Source of the DNA: an uncultured bacterium
Lineage (GTDB): Bacteria > Patescibacteriota > Minisyncoccia > Phycocordibacterales > UBA9973
NCBI GenBank assembly: GCA_903894955.1
Contig: CAITSA010000009.1
Span: 1 to 32,992 of the forward strand
Direction: 5' to 3'
Length of the DNA stretch: 32,992 nucleotides
In this document: one piece after another, positions 26,146 to 32,992 of the stretch
Layout of the letters: each line of letters opens with the position of its first letter
Position numbering within the stretch: the stretch's first letter is position 1
Translations under genes and position numbers: made by a program
The notes under the pieces: model-generated
Databases searched by the model: none
What the model saw: the letters and a program-made list of their open reading frames with translations, nothing else
Told to the model about the DNA's origin: nothing

Positions 26146-26257
26146 AGTAACATTATATCAAGAAACGAGGAGCATAAACAAGCTAACTAGTTTGTTTAAT
26201 GTCCGAATGCCATTGATATATGGTACTCCATATTCTATATTTAAATCTTCCTCGCTA

Positions 26258-26617
26258 TCACTTGGCATGTGTCCCAGCTGGGATATCATCATTTGGTTCT
26301 AAAAGTGAAAATTTTCCATCTTCGGTAGAGATAGCCAAGATCATCCCATTGCTTTCAAGGCCTCGGATTATTCTAGGTTCTAAGTTTGCCACGAACATAC
26401 ATTTCTTTCCCACTAAAACAGAACAATCAGGAAAATGATTGGCAATCCCAGAAATAATTTGTCTAATATCTTTTTGAGCTTCCCCACCCGCCAGCTCAGG
26501 GACGGAACCTAGGTTAACAGAAAGCTTCAAGAGCTTATCTGTCTCTGGAACTTTCTCCGCAGATAAAATTTCCCCAACTACAATATCAATTTTTTTAAAA
26601 TCTTCTATCTTAATCAT
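26258..26617 (-). CDS. tRNA-binding (EMAPII/MetRS-C/CsaA-like OB-fold) domain protein
   Basis: FKKIDIVVGEILSAEKVPETDKLLKLSVNLG; LVGKKCMFVANLEPRIIRGLESNGMILA. Confidence 0.93.
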   Translation of the reverse strand: MIKIEDFKKIDIVVGEILSAEKVPETDKLLKLSVNLGSVPELAGGEAQKDIRQIISGIANHFPDCSVLVGKKCMFVANLEPRIIRGLESNGMILAISTEDGKFSLLEPNDDIPAGTHAK

Positions 26618-27075
26618 CTTTGTTTATTTGTTCGATCTAAATACCTTTGTAATATAAGTGCTGCCGCTGATGCGTCTACTCGACCAGACTTGATTTGTTT
26701 TACTTTACTGTGTGATTGTGGTGAATTCAAACTTTTTTTATTAATTCCAGATTTCCGAGCTTCAACTGAGGTCAAAAACTCTTTTTGTTTATGGACTGGC
26801 AATTTAAACCTCTCTTTTAGTTCTAAGATAAAAACTTCAATCCTGCCTGATAAAACATTTAATTTACCTGAAAAATCAACCGACTCCCCAACCACGATTT
26901 CTCCCACCTTTTCCTTCTTGATAATGTCATTAATCTTTTGAAAAGTATTTAAATCATTTAAAATAATTTCTTTGGGAAAAGCTAAGGTGTGATTTTCATC
27001 TGAAATTGCTATTCCTATTCTCTTTGTTCCATAATCAACACCCATAAATCTAAGAAAATTTGCTTCTGTGGTCAT
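26614..27075 (-). CDS. ruvX: Putative Holliday junction resolvase RuvX/YqgF
   Basis: MGVDYGTKRIGIAISDENHTLAFP; VVGESVDFSGK; VDASAAALILQRYLD. Confidence 0.9.
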   Translation of the reverse strand: MTTEANFLRFMGVDYGTKRIGIAISDENHTLAFPKEIILNDLNTFQKINDIIKKEKVGEIVVGESVDFSGKLNVLSGRIEVFILELKERFKLPVHKQKEFLTSVEARKSGINKKSLNSPQSHSKVKQIKSGRVDASAAALILQRYLDRTNKQR

Positions 27076-27121
27076 ATGAAGAATATTAGCATAAAAACTT
27101 ATTGATGGTATAATACTTATT

Positions 27122-27376
27122 ATGGATCAATATAATGCATTGTTTATATATAGTCGTTTGGGTTGGATTATTTTACCAATTTTAATTTGGTCTTTGTTTT
27201 GGAAAGGTTGTGCCTTGTGGATCGCTAGCAAAAACAACCAGAAAGTGTGGTTTCTTGTATTGCTTGTAGTGAACACTGTGGGAATTTTAGAAATTGTATA
27301 TATTTTCTATGTTACCAAAAAGAAATGGGCTGATATTCAAGAAATTCTTACTATAGAAAAGTCATCAAATCAATAA
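27122..27376 (+). CDS. DUF5652-like small membrane protein
   Basis: LGWIILPILIWSLFWKGCALWIASKNNQKVWFLVLLVVNTVGILEIVYIFYV; TATAAT 27109-27114. Confidence 0.8.
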   Translation: MDQYNALFIYSRLGWIILPILIWSLFWKGCALWIASKNNQKVWFLVLLVVNTVGILEIVYIFYVTKKKWADIQEILTIEKSSNQ

Positions 27377-27491
27377 GTAAAACTAAAATATCCCGGATAA
27401 TCCGAGATATTTTTAATTTTTTTGTGGTATACTGGATGAGTGACTGAGCAATATAAAAGAAACCCGAATACAAATTGTACTATATGGAAAA

Positions 27492-27812
27492 ATGATTATG
27501 TCAAAATTTAATAAAAAGACTTGCAATAGAAGTTGCGCAAACATACATAGAGCAGGAATAAAATACAAAATTGGCAGACCAAGAGATAAAGCAAGAACAT
27601 TTCGAGTCATAAAATTGAGATTACTGGAAAAAAGAGGGAACAGTTGCGCACGTTGCACCTATAATAAATACGAAATTTTACAAGTTCATCACAAAGACAG
27701 AAATAGAAATAATAATAAACTTGATAATCTTGAGCTTATTTGCCCGAATTGTCACTATGAAGAACATCTCTTGGAAAAAAGCTGGTTGAAAAATACGCAA
27801 AATTTAGTATAG
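27492..27812 (+). CDS. Free-standing HNH endonuclease
   Basis: CARCTYNKYEILQVHHKDRNRNNNKLDNLELICPNCHYEEH; ends 22 nt before tRNA-Ser. Confidence 0.85.
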   Translation: MIMSKFNKKTCNRSCANIHRAGIKYKIGRPRDKARTFRVIKLRLLEKRGNSCARCTYNKYEILQVHHKDRNRNNNKLDNLELICPNCHYEEHLLEKSWLKNTQNLV

Positions 27813-27834
27813 TAGGTTAGGTCCACTATAATAT

Positions 27835-27916
27835 GGAGGGTTCGCCTAATGGTATGGCAATAGTCTTGAAAACTATCGGGAGCAATCCCTTAGAGGTTCG
27901 ACTCCTCTACCCTCCG
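27835..27916 (+). tRNA. tRNA-Ser (UGA)
   Basis: GGAGGGT…ACCCTCC acceptor, ATAGT-CTTGAAA-ACTAT, class II variable arm, AGAGG-TTCGACT-CCTCT. Confidence 0.95.
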
Positions 27917-27941
27917 CAAAATTTTTAAATAACCAAACAAA

Positions 27942-27972
27942 AAACCACGCTACATAGTAGCGTGGTTTTTTG
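27942..27972. terminator. Bidirectional Rho-independent terminator between tRNA-Ser and the convergent DUF5666 gene
   Basis: AAACCACGCTACATAGTAGCGTGGTTTTTTG. Confidence 0.85.
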
Positions 27973-27989
27973 TTATTAAATAATAATAT

Positions 27990-29018
27990 TTAGAATCCAA
28001 AAAGATGCGCAAAGAATGAACCAATTGAACCAAAAAATCCTTGGTTCGTTTTTTCATTCGTTGTTTGATCAATTACACTTGAAGCAACTATAGAATTACC
28101 ATTTACTGTTCCCTGCACAATGATAGCATCGCCTACAGCAACACCGGAAATCGTGATGGTATCTTTGCCTTTAGTTATTTTGGCATTGGTTGTATCAATA
28201 GTATAAGTTACATTACTTTTATTTGTAATTGTTAATGTCGCACCATTTACAACAGTCACATTACCAGCAACCACAGGCTGTCCATTACCAATATCTACTA
28301 TTCCTTTTGTGTTACCATTAGTATCTTTTTTGGGTAAAACTACGCCATCACGAATTTTTGTGGCTATGATGGAAGTTCCACTAACTGTTCCTTCGATTGA
28401 GATAATATCGCCAACGGCAATATTTGAAACCAAACTTGCTACACCATTTTTTTCTACTGTTGCATTGCTTGCATCAACAGTATAGGTTATTGAAGTTTCT
28501 GTTGTGGTGGTACTGATTATTTTTTTAACAGGATTTTTACTTATCACTGTAATAGTCGTACCACTTATAGCAGAAACAGTACCCATGATGTTAGGCTTTT
28601 TAATAAATGTTCCTTTTTTATTATCCATTTTGTTGTTTATTCCACCGACACCATCAATAACAAATGTCGCTGTGATGGAAGTTCCACTAACAGAACCTCC
28701 TACAATTAGAGTATCGCCAACGGCAATGTCTGAGACAGAAATTGTAACCATCTTTTTCTCAATTTTTGCATTAGAAACATCAACCGTATAAGTCGTTTCT
28801 CCTGTTGCTTCTGGGCCCTGTTTCCCTGTCATGGTAATTATGTTGCCATTTATGACAGTAACCTTCCCCAAAAAACCTGGCTTATTTTGCATTACACTGA
28901 TAACTGGAGGTTTCCCCATATATCCTTCAAAAGGATTAATGGTTTGAGCCAAGGCTAATGTTGTAAACCCTAAACCGATTATCATTATTAATAATAATGA
29001 TAGATATTTTTTATTCAT
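27990..29018 (-). CDS. Secreted protein with three tandem DUF5666-like repeats
   Basis: Repeats GKVTVINGNIITMTGKQ…YTVDVSNAKIEK…VGDTLIVGGSVSGTSITATFVIDG (x3); signal peptide at MNKKYLSLLLIMIIGLG. Confidence 0.85.
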   Translation of the reverse strand: MNKKYLSLLLIMIIGLGFTTLALAQTINPFEGYMGKPPVISVMQNKPGFLGKVTVINGNIITMTGKQGPEATGETTYTVDVSNAKIEKKMVTISVSDIAVGDTLIVGGSVSGTSITATFVIDGVGGINNKMDNKKGTFIKKPNIMGTVSAISGTTITVISKNPVKKIISTTTTETSITYTVDASNATVEKNGVASLVSNIAVGDIISIEGTVSGTSIIATKIRDGVVLPKKDTNGNTKGIVDIGNGQPVVAGNVTVVNGATLTITNKSNVTYTIDTTNAKITKGKDTITISGVAVGDAIIVQGTVNGNSIVASSVIDQTTNEKTNQGFFGSIGSFFAHLFGF

Positions 29019-29177
29019 AAATTTAAAAAAGCTTAGTAATAAAGGAATAAAACTATAGACAAATAATTTCATTCTTATATAGAGTATACGTTTAAAACTA
29101 TTAAAAAGTTGCACAAAAATCATTAAACTCTTATCCCACAACAAACTAAAGAGTTAGCTACCCGTGTATTCTTATTT

Positions 29178-29210
29178 AAATATGCTAAAATAGAAGTGTA
29201 AAAATAATTT
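29178..29210 (+). promoter_or_regulatory. Extended -10-like promoter region, copy 1
   Basis: AAATATGCTAAAATAGAAGTGTAAAAATAATTT; nearly identical to 29832-29865. Confidence 0.55.
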
Positions 29211-29219
29211 TTATACTAT

Positions 29220-29828
29220 ATGGAAGAAATAATTTCGCAAGAAGAAATAAGTCGATTGATGAATAAGAAGGGTGAGGTAAGAGGCATAGCTCTTATAAAC
29301 GAGAATGATTTTATCATTAAAGAAAAAGGTAAAGAGGGGTTGAAAAAGTTCGAAGAAGCAGTAGCCCGTCTTGGTATTAAAAAAGAAGAGAAAGAATTAA
29401 ATAAGTGGGAATTTTATCCGATAGGGCAAGAGATAATAGAATTACTTGTTATAAAGAAAATTTTTAATTTTAGTGATGACAAAATGAAAGAAATTGGTAT
29501 TTTAGGCTCTAAGCTTTCTTATATTGTTAAATTATTTTTTCAATATTATATGGGCTCTATGAATTTTTTGGCCCAAAAGGCGCCTGAACTATGGAGGAAG
29601 TATTATACGGTTGGTGATTTAGTTGTTGAAGAAATAAATGAGGAGAAAAAATATATAATTATAGACATTAAAAATTTTAATTTTCATCCAATACATTGTT
29701 TACATCTTAGTGGTTATTTTTCAAATATGGTAAAGATGACTGCTGGCACTAAGACAACTGTAGATTGTCAGGAAATAAAATGCGTTCACCGGGGAGATGA
29801 GTATCATCAGTTTTTGATTAAATGGTAA
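29220..29828 (+). CDS. V4R-like putative sensory protein, paralog A
   Basis: HPIHCLHLSGYFSNMVK…CQEIKCVHRGDEYHQFLI resembles V4R C-terminus; paralogous to 30760..31371. Confidence 0.65.
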   Translation: MEEIISQEEISRLMNKKGEVRGIALINENDFIIKEKGKEGLKKFEEAVARLGIKKEEKELNKWEFYPIGQEIIELLVIKKIFNFSDDKMKEIGILGSKLSYIVKLFFQYYMGSMNFLAQKAPELWRKYYTVGDLVVEEINEEKKYIIIDIKNFNFHPIHCLHLSGYFSNMVKMTAGTKTTVDCQEIKCVHRGDEYHQFLIKW

Positions 29829-29831
29829 TTA

Positions 29832-29865
29832 AAATATGCTATAATAAAAGTATAAAAAATAATTC
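29832..29865 (+). promoter_or_regulatory. Extended -10 promoter region, copy 2 (TGCTATAAT)
   Basis: AAATATGCTATAATAAAAGTATAAAAAATAATTC, upstream of ATG 29879. Confidence 0.6.
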
Positions 29866-29878
29866 GTCAAGAAATTTT

Positions 29879-30742
29879 ATGCCAATTAAAGTTTTAGACC
29901 AAACCTCAGAACTAAAGGACATTCTCGATAAAACTGCGTATACATTAAAGTTAAGATTTATAACGCTTGTCTCGTTTTTTTTGGGCGTTTTACTTGTTTG
30001 GTCACTACATCTTTTTCCTGATGCTCAATATGTTTGGCTTTCTGCCCTAATTATATTTTTTTGGATTATAAGCGCTCTTATCTTCAATATCGTAGTCAAG
30101 AGAATGGAAACTGTTTCGAAAATCAGCAACTTATATCTTGCCTATTCTGCTATATTTGAGTTAGGTTTTTTAACAATTATTGTCTATGCTAATGGTGGCA
30201 TCGTGTGGATGGGAGCTATTTTTTATCTTTTTACTATTATTTATTGCAATATTGTTTTAACTAAAATAAAAGGAACTTTGGTAAGCCTAGTTGCTTTTTT
30301 ATGGTGCGGAACATTAGCCTGTCTGGAATACTTTCAAATAATTCCCTATATTCCCTTTGCTCAATTCAGGGAAAATCTCTATCTGGACCCCAAATATGTT
30401 ATCACCACCCTTTCTTTTATTTTCCTAGTATTTATTTTGTCGGGTATGGCAACCAGCGCTCTTACAGATATTCTTAGAAAAAGAACCGAGGAGTTAGAAA
30501 AAACGAAATTCCAATTGGAAAAATCCAAAGCTGTACTAGAAGAAAGAGTAGACGCTAGAACAAAAGAACTACAAGATATTGCCAATAATTTAGACCAACA
30601 AGTGCAAAAAAGAACCGAGGAGTTAGAAGATAAAGTGAAGGACTTAAAAAGATTTCAAGAACTTTCTGTTAATCGTGAATTGAAAATGATAGAATTAAAA
30701 GAAGAAATTAAAAAAAACGCTAAAATTAATTTAACAACCTAA
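29879..30742 (+). CDS. Multi-TM sensor-like protein with long C-terminal coiled coil and no kinase domain
   Basis: About 6 TM segments, then KRTEELEKTKFQLEKSKAVLEERVDARTKELQ…KRTEELEDKVKDLKRFQELSVNRELKMIELKEEIKK; no H-box or HATPase motifs. Confidence 0.8.
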   Translation: MPIKVLDQTSELKDILDKTAYTLKLRFITLVSFFLGVLLVWSLHLFPDAQYVWLSALIIFFWIISALIFNIVVKRMETVSKISNLYLAYSAIFELGFLTIIVYANGGIVWMGAIFYLFTIIYCNIVLTKIKGTLVSLVAFLWCGTLACLEYFQIIPYIPFAQFRENLYLDPKYVITTLSFIFLVFILSGMATSALTDILRKRTEELEKTKFQLEKSKAVLEERVDARTKELQDIANNLDQQVQKRTEELEDKVKDLKRFQELSVNRELKMIELKEEIKKNAKINLTT

Positions 30743-30759
30743 AAAATTAATCTAATATT

Positions 30760-31371
30760 ATGGATCAGGAATTAAATAAAGAATTAGTTGATAAATTAAT
30801 GGCTTTGCCCGGAGAAGCCAGAGGAGTAGTTTTCATCACAGACTACAATTATGTTTTAAAAGAAATGGGTGAAGACGGATTAAAGAAATTGGAAGAAGAG
30901 ATGACTGCTCTTGGTTGTCCAATTGATTATAAAAAAATTGATACGCTGTCTTTCCATCCTATAGGTTTACGCGTTATTTCTCTGCTAGCTATAAAGAAAG
31001 TTTTCTCTTTTAATGATGAAAAAATAAAAGAAATGGGAATGTTTGCCAGCAAAACATCCCTGATGCTCAAATTGTTTATTAATTATTTTCTTTCTAGACA
31101 AAAGGTATTTTTTGAAGAAGCACCCAAAATTTGGCATAAGCATTATTCTTCAGGAGAACTTATTCCTTTAGAGCTTGATGAAGAAAAAAAATACTCAATT
31201 ATCCAAATAAAAAATAATTACAAATTACACCCTGTTTTCTGTATGTATCTGGGAAGTTACTTTTGCGGATTCTTTCATATGTTATTCAAGAGCGACGAAA
31301 TAAATTTTCAAGAAACAAAATGTCTTTTCCGAGGAGATGAATATCATGAATATAAAATAACATGGAAATAA
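30760..31371 (+). CDS. V4R-like putative sensory protein, paralog B
   Basis: GEARGVVFITDYNYVLKEMGEDGLKKLEEE…LHPVFCMYLGSYFCGFFHML…ETKCLFRGDEYHEYKI. Confidence 0.65.
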   Translation: MDQELNKELVDKLMALPGEARGVVFITDYNYVLKEMGEDGLKKLEEEMTALGCPIDYKKIDTLSFHPIGLRVISLLAIKKVFSFNDEKIKEMGMFASKTSLMLKLFINYFLSRQKVFFEEAPKIWHKHYSSGELIPLELDEEKKYSIIQIKNNYKLHPVFCMYLGSYFCGFFHMLFKSDEINFQETKCLFRGDEYHEYKITWK

Positions 31372-32927
31372 AAAACCTCACTTCAGAAAAAGATAAAATT
31401 TCTGTTATGCTGGATGATTTGGCATTGATGGAAAGCTACGCACGTGATTTATTTTCTTTTTTACCGCTACCAATATGTATGGTTAGTCCAACAGGCATTA
31501 TTTTAGAAACCAATCCGTCCGTAGAAAAAATTTCCGGATATGAAGCGGAAGAACTTGTGGGCGGTACCCTGGAAAAACTTCTCAATAATTCAGATGTTGA
31601 ACAAATAAACAAAACAACAATCGAGAAAGGATTAGTAGTTTCTCTGGAGGTTGTTTTGAAAACTAAAGAAAAAAATGAGATTCATGTCAGTGTTTCTACT
31701 TTACTGCGAAAAAATCAACAAGGAGAAATTATTGGTTTTTTTATAAGTTTTTTTGATCTTACGGTTTTTAAGGAAAGTGAAGGAAAACTGCACGAATCTC
31801 AGAAGGCTTTGTTGAATATGCTTGAAGATGTTAACGAAGAAAAGAAAAAAGCTGAAACAGAAAAAGAAAAAACCATGGCTTTAGTATCAAATTTTTCCAC
31901 ACCGATTATTTTTTTAAATAATTATCACAAATTAACGCTGTTTAATTCCTCAGCCAAAGAAATTTTAAACATTAGTGATACTGATCTAGGCATTGAAATA
32001 TCGAATAGCGATAACTTTAGTTTGAATAATTTTACCAACATTATTCATAATAAATTCTCGATTGAAAAATTGATCGAAGAATCAGACGGCACTAAACTGG
32101 AAGAAGCTATTGTGACATATAACAAAGAACAGAAGGTTTATAAAGTGGTTACTTCTAAGGTTTTGGATAAAAATCAAAATTATTTGGGATTAATGAAGAT
32201 CTTTTATGACACGACACGTGAAAAAGCGATTGATAAAATGAAATCGGAATTCATTTCTATTGCCGCTCATCAATTAAGAACTCCTCTCTCTGCTATTAAA
32301 TGGATACTTAAAATGGTGTTGGATGGCGATATGGGCAAATTAAATACCGAACAACAGGAACTGCTCAATAAGGGATATCTAAGCAACGAAAGAATTATCG
32401 CGTTAGTTAACGATTTATTAAATGTTTCTCGTATTGAAGAAGGCAGATTCGGATTTAATTTTGAAAAAACTGATTTTCAGGAAATTTTGAATATAGCTAT
32501 TAGCAACCTTGATAGCCTGGTAACCCAAAATCATCAAGAGTTGATTCTTGAAATTCACCCGGGGCTACCAAAAATATCTTTAGACAAAGAAAGGATGGTC
32601 ATGGTCATGCAAAATTTATTAAGTAATGCTGTAAAATACACTCCCGAATACGGAAAAATTCAAGTTATTGCTGAAATTGACAAGCAAAGTTTACATGTTA
32701 AAATTAAGGATCAGGGAGTAGGTATTCCTAAGGAAGATCAGCCTAAAATGTTTTCTAAATTTTTTAGAGCATCCAATGCGATTAAGATGAAAACAGAGGG
32801 ATCCGGATTGGGATTATTTTTAGTTAAAAATATTATAGAAAACCATAACGGTACAATTAGTTTGAAAAGCGAGGAAGGCAAAGGCACAGAAGTAGACTTT
32901 TTTATTCCTCTTGTTAGAAATATTTAA
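31362..32927 (+). CDS. Soluble PAS-domain sensor histidine kinase
   Basis: PAS (LPLPICMVSPTGIILETNPSVEKISGYEAEELVGG), second PAS-like region, HisKA FISIAAHQLRTPLSAIKW, HATPase NLLSNAVKYTPEYGKI, DQGVGIPKED, GSGLGLFLVKNI. Confidence 0.95.
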   Translation: MEIKNLTSEKDKISVMLDDLALMESYARDLFSFLPLPICMVSPTGIILETNPSVEKISGYEAEELVGGTLEKLLNNSDVEQINKTTIEKGLVVSLEVVLKTKEKNEIHVSVSTLLRKNQQGEIIGFFISFFDLTVFKESEGKLHESQKALLNMLEDVNEEKKKAETEKEKTMALVSNFSTPIIFLNNYHKLTLFNSSAKEILNISDTDLGIEISNSDNFSLNNFTNIIHNKFSIEKLIEESDGTKLEEAIVTYNKEQKVYKVVTSKVLDKNQNYLGLMKIFYDTTREKAIDKMKSEFISIAAHQLRTPLSAIKWILKMVLDGDMGKLNTEQQELLNKGYLSNERIIALVNDLLNVSRIEEGRFGFNFEKTDFQEILNIAISNLDSLVTQNHQELILEIHPGLPKISLDKERMVMVMQNLLSNAVKYTPEYGKIQVIAEIDKQSLHVKIKDQGVGIPKEDQPKMFSKFFRASNAIKMKTEGSGLGLFLVKNIIENHNGTISLKSEEGKGTEVDFFIPLVRNI

Positions 32928-32957
32928 TAAAATAATTAAAAATATAAATAAAAAATT

Positions 32958-32992
32958 ATGAAAAAAGTATTAATAGTTGAAGATGAGGAAGT
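32958..32992 (+). CDS. Response regulator receiver protein, truncated by window end
   Basis: MKKVLIVEDEE… directly downstream of the histidine kinase. Confidence 0.8.
   Translation, partial: MKKVLIVEDEE

Noticed and set aside
27413-27658. Minus-strand 81-aa ORF
   Set aside because: Antisense to the HNH ORF, which has clear HNH motifs; no support for this frame
28981-29001. Perfect inverted repeat ATCATTATTA-A-TAATAATGAT
   Set aside because: Lies in the signal peptide coding region (LLLIMIIG) and is low-complexity AT; likely chance
1-32992. CRISPR array, transposase, integrase or prophage genes
   Set aside because: No regularly spaced repeats and no ORF with such motifs were seen
1-32992. 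Alternative genetic code (UGA recoding, known in some CPR lineages)
   Set aside because: Core genes read through normally with standard stops and no in-frame UGA needed

Overview
The gene content and AT-rich, compact layout look like a Patescibacteria/CPR (Parcubacteria-like) chromosome segment. This placement is inferred from protein families and gene style; no database was searched. Core genes: rpmB, rplK, nusG, secE, rplS, murB, tsaC/tsaE-type genes, ruvX, thyA-folA, an RluA-type pseudouridine synthase, a DEAD-box helicase, a pilM/N/O-like locus, and five canonical or near-canonical tRNA genes. Accessory content: a 1439-aa secreted beta-helix protein with a peptidoglycan-binding C-terminus, an NRAMP transporter, three free-standing homing-endonuclease-type ORFs next to tRNA genes, a Cys-rich protein bookended by duplicated zinc ribbons, and a sensory/two-component cluster with two paralogous V4R-like proteins. 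The observations I consider most worth following up are: (1) near-identical palindromic repeats inserted in frame in several housekeeping genes, similar in concept to Rickettsia palindromic elements; (2) a tRNA-like, multi-hairpin ncRNA candidate near 950-1100 with an 11-nt perfect complement to a 16S 3' tail; (3) the 29-33 kb signalling cluster; (4) the bookended zinc-ribbon protein; (5) homing endonucleases abutting tRNA genes; (6) a hairpin that contains the DEAD-box helicase start codon; (7) a tRNA-His with a non-canonical T-loop. No CRISPR array, rRNA operon or transposase was found.
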